Below, piece after piece: positions 8,665-18,037 of a stretch of 64,000 bases of DNA. The DNA is from Aurantiacibacter rhizosphaerae. GTDB taxonomy: Bacteria; Pseudomonadota; Alphaproteobacteria; Sphingomonadales; Sphingomonadaceae. The stretch spans positions 620,001 to 684,000 of the forward strand of contig NZ_WUBR01000001.1 of assembly GCF_009807005.1 (NCBI RefSeq), written 5' to 3'. How positions within the stretch are numbered: the stretch's first letter is position 1; each line of letters begins with the position of its first letter. The translations under genes were made by a program, and so were the position numbers. The notes under the pieces were generated by a model. It was not told the origin of the DNA. It saw only the letters and a program-made list of their open reading frames with translations, and searched no databases.

Positions 8665-9594
8665 ATGGCGAATAACAGCGTCTCCACCCCCGGCGGGGCC
8701 CCCGTTCCCGTTACGGAACTTGAATCGGAACGGACCCGCCGCATCGCCAGTGGCGACACGGGCATTTTCGTACGCGAATGGGGCGATGAGGATGCGCCCG
8801 CGATCGTGCTGTTGCATGGTTTGCGCGGCTATTCCGGCACGTGGAGAACGCTGGCTTCGCAGCTGAAAGATCGCTGGCGCCTGATTGCGTTCGACACGCG
8901 CGGGCGCGGCAGCAGCGACTGGGACCCGGACCGCAACTATTACACCGACGCCTATCTGGCGGATCTCGAAGCCGTCGTGGACGGGTTGGGCCTAGAAAAC
9001 TTCGTGCTGGTTGGCCATTCGATGGGTGGCACGACCTCCTATTGCTATGCCGCAAAGCATCCGGACCGCGTGAACGCTCTCGTCGTAGAAGATATCACGG
9101 CCGGCTCCTCCGTAACCGGCGCAGGTTTCGAACGTATCGTGGCAGAGATGAATGCTCTGCCCACCCGGTTTGCCAACTGGGCGGAGGCGCGGGCCTATTG
9201 GCGCAAGCTGCGGCCCAATGTTTCCGATGCTGCAATTGAAGAGCGCCTGTTTGAATCCATGCGCGAAGGCGAAGGCGAAGGTGACGAGGTGATCTGGCGC
9301 TATGATGCCGATGGCATCGTGGCCACCCGCGTTAAGCCCGACAGCGCCCGCGTGGTTGACCTGCATCCCGTTATTTCGGCCATTCGCACGCCCACGATGG
9401 TGGTCCGCGGTGGCCGCTCCGATTTCTGCAATCTCGACAAGGTCAGGGAACTCGAAGCAGCGAACCCCGTCCTGACGCACGCCAGCGTGGAGGAGGCATC
9501 GCACTACGTCCATGACGACGCCCCCGAAAGCTTCCTGCGACTGGTGGAAGGCTTTCTTGCAGGGGTAAAGGCCTGCCGCAGCGCGACCCGATAA
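8665..9594 (+). CDS. Alpha/beta hydrolase
   Basis: A 309-residue cytosolic alpha/beta-hydrolase with an intact triad. The nucleophile is in VLVGHSMGGTTSY, the acid is probably Asp in VVRGGRSDFCN, and the histidine is in EASHYVHDDAP. The oxyanion-hole motif LLHGLRGYSGTW lies near residue 50. It resembles enol-lactone, carbon-carbon bond or epoxide hydrolases found in aromatic degradation. The start ATG lies three bases after the stop of the AA_synth gene, with no independent ribosome-binding site, so translation is likely coupled. The class is certain; the substrate is not. Confidence 0.92.
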   Translation: MANNSVSTPGGAPVPVTELESERTRRIASGDTGIFVREWGDEDAPAIVLLHGLRGYSGTWRTLASQLKDRWRLIAFDTRGRGSSDWDPDRNYYTDAYLADLEAVVDGLGLENFVLVGHSMGGTTSYCYAAKHPDRVNALVVEDITAGSSVTGAGFERIVAEMNALPTRFANWAEARAYWRKLRPNVSDAAIEERLFESMREGEGEGDEVIWRYDADGIVATRVKPDSARVVDLHPVISAIRTPTMVVRGGRSDFCNLDKVRELEAANPVLTHASVEEASHYVHDDAPESFLRLVEGFLAGVKACRSATR

Positions 9595-9606
9595 GAAAAG
9601 AGTGAT

Positions 9607-11199
9607 ATGATGAACGGCAATTCCGGCAATGATAACGATCAATCCGCCCCGCTTGGTGCGGACCTGCTGCTAGACAGCCTGTACGATGCCGGAGCGCGGA
9701 TCTGTTTCGCCAATCCGGGCACCACCGAACTCAGCCTGGTCAGCGCACTGGCGCGGGACGGGCGGATGCGCTGCGTCCTCAGCCTGTTCGAAGGCGTATG
9801 CACCGGCGCTGCCGATGGCTACGCCCGCGTCTCCGGCGAAGTGCCGCTTACGCTGCTGCACCTTGGCCCCGGTTTCGCCAATGGCATCGCCAATTTGCAC
9901 AACGCCCGCCGCGCAGGCTCTCGCATCGTCAATTTGATCGGCGATCATGCCACCTGGCACCTGGAATATGATGCGCCGCTGACGTCGGACATTCATTCGC
10001 TGGCGAGCCCCGTCTCGCGCGAGGTTATCTATCTCGACAAGCCGGATGCGATCGCTGACGGTGTGACCAATGCATTTGCCGCCACCAATATCGCAGAAGG
10101 CGGCGCGGCAACCATCATCTTCCCCACCGATGTGGTGGATGCGCCTGCGCCTGCCGATGCGACGGCCTTGGCGCAGGTTCCGTACAGCCCCGCGCCAGTA
10201 GCGGATGCCAAGATTGAGTCTTCAGCCAAGGCGCTGGACGAGGGCGGGGATGTCGTGGTTCTGCTTGGCGGAAACGCCTTGGGCGAAGCTGGCGTCCGCG
10301 CTGGCGGAAGGCTGGCCGCCGCACTGGGCGGCCGCTTGCTGATGGAACCATACCCCGCGATTGTAACGCTGGGCGGCGATCTGCCAAAGGTAGAGCGCCA
10401 GGCCTATTTCCCTGACGACGTGATCGCGCAGATGGGCGAATCCCGCGTGGTGCTGGCCGGTGCCCGCATGCCGATCAGCTATTTTGGCTATGAAGGCTGG
10501 CCCAGCCAGCTGGTGCCGGAAGATCGTCTGGTGCGACTGGCAGAGCCTGGCGACGATGCCGTGGCGGCTCTGGAAGCGCTGGCAGATCACTTCGATGCCA
10601 AGGCTGCTACTGCGCCAGTTGCTGCCGAAGACGTGAACTCTCCCCCGGCAGACAAGGACGTCTCCGCCGCCTCGATCGTTGAGGAATTGCTGGTTCAGCT
10701 GCCTGAAGATTCGATCATCTCGCTGGAAGGCTCCACCATGGGCGGGCCTTGGCTGCGCAATGCGCATCGCGCGCCGAAGCACCGCGTCATCACCAACACC
10801 GGCGGTGCAATCGGGCAGGGCCTGCCCTGCGCCGTTGGCGCCGCATTGGCGCAGCCCGATGCGCGCATCGTCTCGCTGCAGTCGGATGGCAGCGCTCAGT
10901 ACACGCTGCAATCGCTGTGGACGATGGCGCGAGAGGGGCTGAAGGTCACCATCATCATCGCGGCAAACCACCGCTACGCCATCCTGCAGACAGAGCTGAA
11001 CCGCGCAGGCGTCCCGCTGGATGACAAGGTCGTCGCCAACCTTACCAAGCTGGATCATCCCCGGGTGGACTGGGTATCGCTGGCGCAGGGTTATGGCGTT
11101 GAGGCGACTTATGCCCGCACCAATGGCGAACTGGCAGAAGCCATGCGCCGCGGCCTTTCGCTGGATGGCCCGATGCTGATCCAGGCCGAACTTCCGTGA
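9607..11199 (+). CDS. ThDP-dependent decarboxylase/lyase (acetolactate synthase-like)
   Basis: A 530-residue thiamine-diphosphate enzyme with the three domains of the benzoylformate decarboxylase / acetolactate synthase family. The cofactor-activating glutamate is in LSLFEGVCTGAADGYAR (about residue 60), the central domain spans roughly 190-330, and the ThDP/Mg site is QSDGSAQYTLQSLW followed by AANHRYAI. In this last motif the usual first Gly of GDG is Ser. Enzymes of this class decarboxylate 2-keto acids to aldehydes or join them to acceptors. Sitting between a hydrolase and an SDR, and near two aldehyde dehydrogenases, a keto-acid decarboxylase role is plausible. ATG codons at 9607 and 9610 are both possible. 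The stop overlaps the next gene's GTG start by four bases. Confidence 0.88.
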   Translation: MMNGNSGNDNDQSAPLGADLLLDSLYDAGARICFANPGTTELSLVSALARDGRMRCVLSLFEGVCTGAADGYARVSGEVPLTLLHLGPGFANGIANLHNARRAGSRIVNLIGDHATWHLEYDAPLTSDIHSLASPVSREVIYLDKPDAIADGVTNAFAATNIAEGGAATIIFPTDVVDAPAPADATALAQVPYSPAPVADAKIESSAKALDEGGDVVVLLGGNALGEAGVRAGGRLAAALGGRLLMEPYPAIVTLGGDLPKVERQAYFPDDVIAQMGESRVVLAGARMPISYFGYEGWPSQLVPEDRLVRLAEPGDDAVAALEALADHFDAKAATAPVAAEDVNSPPADKDVSAASIVEELLVQLPEDSIISLEGSTMGGPWLRNAHRAPKHRVITNTGGAIGQGLPCAVGAALAQPDARIVSLQSDGSAQYTLQSLWTMAREGLKVTIIIAANHRYAILQTELNRAGVPLDDKVVANLTKLDHPRVDWVSLAQGYGVEATYARTNGELAEAMRRGLSLDGPMLIQAELP

Positions 11200-11981
11200 G
11201 TGCACAACAGCGCCTCGCAATCCTGACCGGCGGCAGCGGCGGCCTGGTTCCCGGCATTGCAGAAGTGCTGGCACACGCCGGCTTCGCCATAGTTTTGACC
11301 GCGCGGCGAGAGCAGCCCCTTAATGACGCTGCCGAACGTCTTGCTGCGCGGGTGGATACGCCCGTGGTTGCAATCCCTTCCGATGCCACCGATCCGGCAT
11401 CCGCTGCCGCATTGGTGCAGCAAGTGACGGACCGTTTCGGCCGGGTCGATGTGCTGGTAAACGCGGCGGCCAGTTCAACGCCAATCGGCGGCGCGATCGA
11501 GAGTGTTGAAGTCGATGCATTAATCGCGGATGCGAATGTGAAGGTGGGCGGATATCTGCGCTATACGCAGGCTGTCGTCCAGGCGATGAAGAAGAATGGC
11601 GGGGGCCACATCATCAATATCGGCGGGTTGACCGGACGATCGAGTGACACGCTGAGCGGCCTTCGCAATGCAGCCGTCTCTCACATGACAAAGGTTCTGT
11701 CCGATCAGCTGGCAGCGGACAATATCACCGTGAATGCCGTGCATCCGGGCATCGTTCTCACCCCGCATCTGGAAGAACTTTTCGCCGATTTGGCGCAAGA
11801 TCGCGGCGTGTCCATCGATGTGATCGAAAGCGAATTCCTGGCTGATATTCCAACCGGGAAATTTCTCTCCGTCGCCCAGGTGGGACGAATGGTGGCTTTT
11901 CTAGCGGAAGCGCAGGACAGCGCCATCACCGGTCAGTCGCTCACCGTGGATGGCGGATATTCTCGCGGTATTTTTCTCTGA
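11196..11981 (+). CDS. SDR-fold protein with degenerate active site (second of two paralogues)
   Basis: A 261-residue short-chain dehydrogenase-like protein starting at a GTG that overlaps the ThDP gene's stop by four bases (GTGA), so the two are translationally coupled. The glycine motif reads LTGGSGGLVPG. The catalytic stretch IGGLTGRSSDTLSGLRNAAV replaces the classical Ser, Tyr and Lys with Gly, Ser and Asn, exactly as in the SDR at 3152. Both also share the C-terminal VDGG-S-R-x-x-FL ending (VDGGYSRGIFL here). The shared substitutions define a common subfamily and make ordinary Tyr-Lys hydride-transfer chemistry doubtful. It probably acts on the product of the ThDP enzyme; whether it is a redox enzyme is open. 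Confidence 0.88.
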   Translation: MSAQQRLAILTGGSGGLVPGIAEVLAHAGFAIVLTARREQPLNDAAERLAARVDTPVVAIPSDATDPASAAALVQQVTDRFGRVDVLVNAAASSTPIGGAIESVEVDALIADANVKVGGYLRYTQAVVQAMKKNGGGHIINIGGLTGRSSDTLSGLRNAAVSHMTKVLSDQLAADNITVNAVHPGIVLTPHLEELFADLAQDRGVSIDVIESEFLADIPTGKFLSVAQVGRMVAFLAEAQDSAITGQSLTVDGGYSRGIFL

Positions 11982-11990
11982 ACGGAGTCG

Positions 11991-12569
11991 ATGGACATGC
12001 AGAATGGAATCGGATCACCACGCGTAAAATACCCCCTTTCGATGCGTATTCTGCACTGGATCAGGGCAGTCATCATCCTGGGGCTGATCTGGTCGGGCTG
12101 GTATATGACCGAACTGCCCGAAACCACGCCAATGGAAACCTTCGATCTGTTCTATCCCAATCACAAGCAGTTCGGCGTGCTCGTGTGGTTGCTGGCGCTG
12201 GTTCATCTCACGATCCGATACCGCAATCGCCGCATTCTGCCGCAGACGCCGAGTGGCCTGCATGGGTGGGAGAAAGCCCTGTCACACGCGGTGCATTATT
12301 CGATCATCGCGCTGACGTTGCTGGTGCCGCTGCTGGGCTATGGCATGTCCTCCACCTTTACGCAGAGCGACGGCGTGCCGTTCTTCTTCTTCGGCGAAGT
12401 TCCGGAGATCCTGCCCAAGAACGATAACGTCTACGAAGTTTTCGACATGCTGCACAAATACAGCGCCTACGTTCTGCTTGGGCTGATCGTCCTGCATGTT
12501 GCAGGCGCGCTGAAGCATCGCTGGCAGGACAGTGGCGGCGAAACCGACGTGCTGCCCCGCATGCTTTAA
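11991..12569 (+). CDS. Cytochrome b561-family di-haem membrane protein
   Basis: A 192-residue integral membrane protein with four predicted helices and candidate haem-ligand histidines in ILHWIRAVIILG, ALVHLTIRYR, HAVHYSIIAL and LIVLHVAGALKH. This matches bacterial cytochrome b561, which passes electrons between quinone and a periplasmic or membrane partner. Its presence inside a soluble-enzyme operon suggests that one oxidation in the pathway feeds the respiratory chain. The ATG at 11991 is only three bases from GGAG; an in-frame ATG at 11997 has the better spacer and may be the true start. Confidence 0.85.
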   Translation: MDMQNGIGSPRVKYPLSMRILHWIRAVIILGLIWSGWYMTELPETTPMETFDLFYPNHKQFGVLVWLLALVHLTIRYRNRRILPQTPSGLHGWEKALSHAVHYSIIALTLLVPLLGYGMSSTFTQSDGVPFFFFGEVPEILPKNDNVYEVFDMLHKYSAYVLLGLIVLHVAGALKHRWQDSGGETDVLPRML

Positions 12570-12610
12570 CCTGTCTTTCAGACCGGCATTATCTTTCAGG
12601 AGTTCACCCG

Positions 12611-14050
12611 ATGCCCGATCAGGCACTAGAAATGCTTTGCCCAGACCATCTCGATGCCGATGGCATGACGGTCACCAATCCCGCAGACGGCTCCACCGTC
12701 GCCACGATCCGCGGTTTCGATACCGATGCGCTGACGCAGATTATCGAGCGGGCCGACGCCGCGCGGCACGAATGGGCCGCGCGCACTGCGAAGGAACGCA
12801 GCGACATCCTGCGCAGATGGTATGACCTGATCTGCGAAAATACAGAGGCGCTGGCACGGCTGATGACGCTGGAAAGCGGGAAGCCGCTGGACGAGGCGCG
12901 CGGCGAGGTGAAATACGGCGCATCCTTCATCGAGTGGTTCTCTGAAGAAGCGCGCCGTGCCTATGGCGAGGTGATCCCGCCGCACGCCGCCGGGAAGCGC
13001 ATTGTCACGCTGCGCCAGCCCGTGGGCACCTGCGCCGCGATCACGCCGTGGAATTTCCCCATGGCGATGATTACACGCAAGGCCGGACCGGCGCTGGCCG
13101 CTGGCTGTTCGATCATCGTGAAGCCTGCTGCCATGACGCCGCTTTCCGCGCTGGCGCTGGAAAAGCTGGCGCGTGAGGCGTGCATTCCTGAGGACCTGTT
13201 CAGGGTCACACCTGCTATCAAATCCTCCGCTGCGGGCGATCTGTTCTGCACCCACCCCGCCGTGCGCAAGATCAGCTTCACCGGATCGACCGAGGTCGGC
13301 AAGGTCATCATGGAAAAGGCTGCCGGGCAGGTGAAACGCCTCAGCCTGGAACTGGGCGGGAATGCGCCGTTCATCGTGTTTGATGATGCCGATATCGACA
13401 AGGCCATCGAAGGCGCTCTTGCATCCCGCTTCCGCAACGCCGGGCAGACCTGCGTCTGCGCCAACCGATTCCTGGTGCAGGATGGCATCCATGATGAATT
13501 CGTAAAGCGCCTGTCGGATCGTGTGTCCGCGATGAAGGTGGATGATGGCTTGCGCAATCCATCGGGTATGGGGCCGCTGATCAGTGACAAGGACGCCAGC
13601 CGTGTTGCAGATCTGGTTGCCGCTGCCGAGGCGCAGGGCGCAGTGCGCAGCGGAACGGCGCCCAGCGTTCCCGAAGGCAACGCCTTCCACGCGCCCGTCG
13701 TGCTGAAAGATGTGACCACGAAGATGGACATCGCGCATGAGGAAATTTTCGGCCCCGTCGCGCCGGTGCTGCGCTTTTCCAGCGAGTCTGATGCACTGCG
13801 TATCGCGAATGATACGCCGTATGGCCTTGCCGCCTATGTCTTCACATCGGACGCCGCGCGCCAGTGGCGCATGATGGAAGGCCTGGAATATGGGATGGTC
13901 GGCGTGAACGATGGCCTGATCTCGACCGAGGTCGCACCGTTCGGCGGCGTGAAGGAATCCGGCTTCGGCCGCGAGGGCTCCAGCCACGGCCTCTCCGAAT
14001 ACATGAATATCAAATACTGCCTGATCGGCGCCTTGGCCGAAAAGGAATAA
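12611..14050 (+). CDS. Succinate-semialdehyde dehydrogenase-like aldehyde dehydrogenase
   Basis: A 479-residue ALDH most like GabD. Characteristic stretches are ITPWNFPMAMITRKAGPALA, FTGSTEVGKVI, the general base in LELGGNAPFIVFDDADID, and the nucleophile in FRNAGQTCVCANR. The neighbouring second cysteine (TCVC) is usual in GabD enzymes. It would oxidise a short semialdehyde, such as succinic or malonic semialdehyde, to the diacid using NAD(P). This fits the omega-aminotransferase at the head of the region. The start at 12611 follows CAGGAG. It is the last gene of the cassette; a stem (AACCCGC/GCGGGTT, 14058-14080) without a T-run follows. Confidence 0.9.
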   Translation: MPDQALEMLCPDHLDADGMTVTNPADGSTVATIRGFDTDALTQIIERADAARHEWAARTAKERSDILRRWYDLICENTEALARLMTLESGKPLDEARGEVKYGASFIEWFSEEARRAYGEVIPPHAAGKRIVTLRQPVGTCAAITPWNFPMAMITRKAGPALAAGCSIIVKPAAMTPLSALALEKLAREACIPEDLFRVTPAIKSSAAGDLFCTHPAVRKISFTGSTEVGKVIMEKAAGQVKRLSLELGGNAPFIVFDDADIDKAIEGALASRFRNAGQTCVCANRFLVQDGIHDEFVKRLSDRVSAMKVDDGLRNPSGMGPLISDKDASRVADLVAAAEAQGAVRSGTAPSVPEGNAFHAPVVLKDVTTKMDIAHEEIFGPVAPVLRFSSESDALRIANDTPYGLAAYVFTSDAARQWRMMEGLEYGMVGVNDGLISTEVAPFGGVKESGFGREGSSHGLSEYMNIKYCLIGALAEKE

Positions 14051-14057
14051 CAGCCAA

Positions 14058-14080
14058 AACCCGCGTTAAAACGGCGGGTT
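14058..14080 (+). terminator. Hairpin after the catabolic cassette
   Basis: AACCCGC at 14058-14064 pairs with GCGGGTT at 14074-14080, eight bases after the GabD-like stop codon. No T-run follows, so it may be a weak or Rho-assisted terminator or a transcript-stabilising stem. The rest of the 254-base gap to the PepSY gene shows no gene. Confidence 0.45.
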
Positions 14081-14304
14081 AGTGCGCCTTCTGCTGGGGC
14101 TATCGCGATTTCGCGGGTGATTTCGGCTGCGAAAACGGACTTTGAATTCCCGTGCGTGGCCGAAATTACAAGCTATCGAAGCACAAGGGCAATTTGCCTC
14201 CGGCCGGTCCGTGTCATCTTACGCTTTAAGAACAAAGCTTGATGGATTGCAGCACAAACGCGCTGCACCATCGGGGTCGATCGCCACCTCCCTAACGGGG
14301 TGAA

Positions 14305-15699
14305 ATGCTATCGGTTCCGCGATGGTGCCAGCCAATGCAATCGCTCAGGATTCCGTCTTGGAGATCGCTATTGACCGGTCCGATGCAGGCCCAGAATTTT
14401 TACGTCAAGGTACACCGCTACCTTGGCCTGTGCCTTGCATTTTTTCTCATTATCATCGCCGGTACAGGCAGCATAATCGCCTTCTATGACGATTTCGAGA
14501 ATACCTTCAACGCGCGCATGCGCATCGTGGAACCGCAGGCGCAGGGCTGGACGCTGGACGATGCGCTGCGCATCCGGCAGCAGCTGGAAGAGGAAGATCC
14601 GCGCTCGCACGTCTTCTCCCTGCAATTCCCGCAAAAGGCGGACCAGTCCCTGTTCTCTCGTGTCATGCCGGCCATCGATCCGGCAAGCGGCGAACCTTAT
14701 GTCATCGATTATGACGAGGTTTTCGCCAACCCCTACACCGGGGAACGCCTTGGCCAGCGGATCATCGGCACGCCTACGCTGAACCCGGAAGGCCTGTTCT
14801 CCTTCCTGTATTACCTACACTACGCGCTGATCTTCCCGCTTGGCATCGGCATTCTGTTGATCGGGACGCTGGGATTGTTCTGGGCCGCGGAAAGCGCGAT
14901 CGGCCTTTATCTTTCGCTGCCAGCAAAGGTTCGGCCCAGCAAAAGCGGGCGCAAGCCCCGCCCGTTCCTGAAGCGGTGGTCCACATCGTGGAAGATCAGC
15001 CGCGGGGCCAATTCCACTCGCCAGATCCTGGATCTGCACCGCGCCTCCGGCCTCTGGCTCTGGCCGCTGCTAATGATCTTCGCGATCACCGGTTTCGCCC
15101 TGAACCTTGGCGGGCCTTACGCCGATGTGATCAGCAAATTTGCCGATTACGAACATTTCCAGGAACGCCCACCGGTAGAGCCGCTCGAACAGCCGCTGAT
15201 CGATCCGCCCGTCGACTGGTTCCAGGCGGCAACCCTGGGACAGCGATACTTCGCCCAGCAGGCGGAGACGGAAGGCTTCACTCTCGGCAAGCCGGCAGCG
15301 CTGGAATATCGGCGCGATCTGGGCCTGTATTTCTTCTCCATGCACACCTCGCGCGATGTGCTGGATGGGCAGGGCAACCCCACCGAAACCAATTCCCCCG
15401 CCACCACCGCAACTCTTGCAATCGACGCACGCGACGGGCGTTTCATGGGGCTGCAGCTGCCCACGGGGCAACGCGCGGGCAACACCGTCACCAGCTGGCT
15501 GATCGCACTGCACGTTACCGCAATAGGCGGGCGGCCCTGGCAGATCGCTGTCTCCATCTTCGGGCTGGCGGTGGTGACGATATCGGCCACCGGCCTGCTG
15601 CTGTGGTGGCGCCGCAGAGGCACCCGGCGTGCCGCCAAGCCTGCCGTCCGCAAGCAGGCAAAACCCGCCACGCCCATCAACGCCGCAAAAACGGGATGA
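14305..15699 (+). CDS. PepSY-associated transmembrane protein
   Basis: A 464-residue inner-membrane protein of the PepSY_TM family. The first helix is in YVKVHRYLGLCLAFFLIIIA, a middle pair is around HYALIFPLGIGILLIGTLG, a third lies in DLHRASGLWLWPLLMIFAIT, and a last one comes before the basic tail LLLWWRRRGTRRAAK. Conserved histidines near the helix ends (VHRYLG, LHYALI, DLHRAS, ALHVTA) could bind haem. Relatives next to TonB receptors are thought to reduce ferric chelates in the periplasm. The gene precedes a TonB receptor by 52 bases, supporting an uptake role. The start is uncertain: ATG codons at 14305, 14335 and 14383 are all in frame, and only the first has a weak GGGGTG nearby. Confidence 0.82.
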   Translation: MLSVPRWCQPMQSLRIPSWRSLLTGPMQAQNFYVKVHRYLGLCLAFFLIIIAGTGSIIAFYDDFENTFNARMRIVEPQAQGWTLDDALRIRQQLEEEDPRSHVFSLQFPQKADQSLFSRVMPAIDPASGEPYVIDYDEVFANPYTGERLGQRIIGTPTLNPEGLFSFLYYLHYALIFPLGIGILLIGTLGLFWAAESAIGLYLSLPAKVRPSKSGRKPRPFLKRWSTSWKISRGANSTRQILDLHRASGLWLWPLLMIFAITGFALNLGGPYADVISKFADYEHFQERPPVEPLEQPLIDPPVDWFQAATLGQRYFAQQAETEGFTLGKPAALEYRRDLGLYFFSMHTSRDVLDGQGNPTETNSPATTATLAIDARDGRFMGLQLPTGQRAGNTVTSWLIALHVTAIGGRPWQIAVSIFGLAVVTISATGLLLWWRRRGTRRAAKPAVRKQAKPATPINAAKTG

Positions 15700-15751
15700 T
15701 TGCCCGCGATTGCACACAGACGAATTTCAATTTTTTCCACGGGAGGTTAAA

Positions 15752-18022
15752 ATGAATACCAAGAAGACAAGACTGACACGAATATCCGCATTGCCACTTT
15801 CGGGATGCGTCGCGCTTTGCCTGGCCGGTTTGCCCGGCACGGCACTGGCTCAGGATCAGAGCCAGGACCAGAACGAGGTAAACCAGAACTCCAACGAGAT
15901 CATCGTGACGGCGCAGAAGCGGGAGGAGCGTTTGAGGGACGTTCCTGTTCCGGTGACGGCAGTTGGCGGCGCTGATCTGCTTGCTACGAATCAGACGAAG
16001 GCGCAGGATTTCTTTTCCAGCGTGCCCGGCGTCAATCTGCAGTTCCAGAACAACCGCGCGCAGCTGGCCATTCGCGGCATCACAACCAGCCCTGTAACCG
16101 GCAACCCGGTGGTCGGTTTCGTGATCGACGATGTACCCTATGGCTCCTCCACGGGTCAGGGCGGCCTGTTCGGCGCTGCCCCTGACATCGATCCGTCGGA
16201 ATTGGCCCGCGTGGAAGTGCTGCGCGGTCCGCAGGGCACGCTGTACGGTGCCAGCAGCATCGGCGGCCTGGTGAAGTATGTCACCATCCAGCCCAAGCTT
16301 GGCATTCTTGAAGGCTCTGTCGGCGGCGGCGTGCAGCTGGTGCGCGGCGGCGGCCAGACCCTTGGTTACAGCGCGCGGGGCGCGATCAACGTGCCGCTGG
16401 GCGATGATTTCGCCATCCGCGCCAGCGCGTTCACCCGTGAAGAGCCCGGCTATATCGACAATGTCCGCACCGGTGAGGATGACATCAATTCGTCCCGCGT
16501 GACGGGCGGCAGGCTTTCGGCATTGTGGGAACCGAGCGATTCCTTCGCCCTGACGCTGGGCGCGATGTACCAGGTTCGCGATATCTACGGATCGTCCAAC
16601 GTGGATGCGCGCACCGGCTCTTTCTACGAGCAGACCGATCAGCTTGGTTCGGGCCGCAGCCAGTCCGAAATTCAGATGTACCGTGCCCAGATCGAAGCCG
16701 ATCTTGGCGCTGTGGATCTCACTTCGATCACGGCGTTCTCACGCTCCACCAATTACGACAATCAGGACTTCACGGCATCGCCGCTGACGGTATTCCTGTT
16801 CCCGGCGATTTTCCCGCCCACGATACCGGAATTCGGCAACGTCCTGTTGCAGACCTATGATGTCGACAAGATCTCTCATGAAACGCGTTTTGCGGGTTCG
16901 ATCGGTGACATGTTCGACTGGATCGTGGGCGGTTTCTACACCCACGAAAAAGGCAATTACACGATCGACACTTTCGCCATCAATCCTCTGGATGGCGATG
17001 TGTATGGAGTGCCCGTGGTATGGCGTGATGACATCAAGTACCAGGAATACGCCGCATTCGCGAATGTGACTGCTCAGCTTACCGATCGTTTCGATATTCA
17101 GTTCGGCGGGCGTTACAGCCGCAATGACCAGGAAATGACCCACCGCGAGTGGTTCCAGGGCCTGCCCTATCCGGCAGATCCGTTCTATTCCACCACCAAC
17201 CCGGAAGCGAGCGGCGAAGCCTTCACCTACCAGATCGCTCCGCGTTTCAAGCCGACGCCCGATCACATGATCTATGGCCGACTGGCTACGGGCTATCGCC
17301 CCGGCGGGCCGAACGCAGGTTGTAACGACGATCCGGTTGAGCCGGTGCCTTGCGAGTTCAAGCCCGATAAGACGGTGAACTATGAACTGGGTGCCAAGGG
17401 CGAATTGCTGGATGGCGTGATGTCCTATGACGTTTCGCTGTTCCACATCGACTGGACGGACATCCAGATCACGCAGGTATCCTCGCTGGGCACGTTCACC
17501 TTCAACAGCAATGCGGGCATGGCGCGCAGCCGCGGCTTCGAACTCGCGCTGGAAGTCAGGCCCACGGACGGGCTGACGCTGGCCGGTTGGTATGCCTTCG
17601 TCGATGCCACGCTGCAGGAAGGCTTTGCATCAGAGGCGCTGTTTGCAGAGGAAGGCGATCGTCTGCCGTTTTCCAGCAGGCATTCGGGCCGTTTCTCGGT
17701 TGATTACGAAACGCCGATTGCAGCGGGTGATGCCTTCGCCATGTTCGGCGCATCGGCAACCTATGTGGGTGAGCGTAAGGGCGAGTTCGTGCCGTTCCCG
17801 GCTGCGGCCCCTCTGCGCGCATCTTATCCCGGCTACGTGCAGTTCGACGCCCACGCCGGGCTCGATTTCGACAATTGGAACGTCAACCTGTTCGTTCAGA
17901 ACCTGACGAACAAGCACGGCGTGATCGGCGGCGGTTTCTACAACCAGAGCACGTTTAACGAGAACTGGTTCAACTACACCCAGCCGCGCACGGTGGGGAT
18001 CAACGTCGCTTACGACTTCTGA
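15752..18022 (+). CDS. TonB-dependent outer-membrane receptor
   Basis: A 756-residue TonB-dependent transporter. A signal peptide (CVALCLAGLPGTALAQ) is followed by a TonB-box/plug start at EIIVTAQKREERLRDVPVPV and plug landmarks VPGVNLQFQNNRAQLAIRG and VEVLRGPQGTLYGASSIGG. A 22-strand barrel follows, ending in the terminal phenylalanine (INVAYDF) needed for assembly. It would take up a chelate or an organic substrate across the outer membrane using TonB energy. The start at 15752 is set by GGGAGGTT. The frame is open upstream into the PepSY gene, but the signal peptide places the true start here. Two hairpins follow, giving termination in both directions. The ligand is unknown. Confidence 0.93.
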   Translation: MNTKKTRLTRISALPLSGCVALCLAGLPGTALAQDQSQDQNEVNQNSNEIIVTAQKREERLRDVPVPVTAVGGADLLATNQTKAQDFFSSVPGVNLQFQNNRAQLAIRGITTSPVTGNPVVGFVIDDVPYGSSTGQGGLFGAAPDIDPSELARVEVLRGPQGTLYGASSIGGLVKYVTIQPKLGILEGSVGGGVQLVRGGGQTLGYSARGAINVPLGDDFAIRASAFTREEPGYIDNVRTGEDDINSSRVTGGRLSALWEPSDSFALTLGAMYQVRDIYGSSNVDARTGSFYEQTDQLGSGRSQSEIQMYRAQIEADLGAVDLTSITAFSRSTNYDNQDFTASPLTVFLFPAIFPPTIPEFGNVLLQTYDVDKISHETRFAGSIGDMFDWIVGGFYTHEKGNYTIDTFAINPLDGDVYGVPVVWRDDIKYQEYAAFANVTAQLTDRFDIQFGGRYSRNDQEMTHREWFQGLPYPADPFYSTTNPEASGEAFTYQIAPRFKPTPDHMIYGRLATGYRPGGPNAGCNDDPVEPVPCEFKPDKTVNYELGAKGELLDGVMSYDVSLFHIDWTDIQITQVSSLGTFTFNSNAGMARSRGFELALEVRPTDGLTLAGWYAFVDATLQEGFASEALFAEEGDRLPFSSRHSGRFSVDYETPIAAGDAFAMFGASATYVGERKGEFVPFPAAAPLRASYPGYVQFDAHAGLDFDNWNVNLFVQNLTNKHGVIGGGFYNQSTFNENWFNYTQPRTVGINVAYDF

Positions 18023-18037
18023 TCCGGCAAAAATAAT

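Noticed and set aside
12626-13987. A 453-codon minus-strand frame inside the GabD-like gene
   Set aside because: It is antisense to clear ALDH motifs and has no homologous features.
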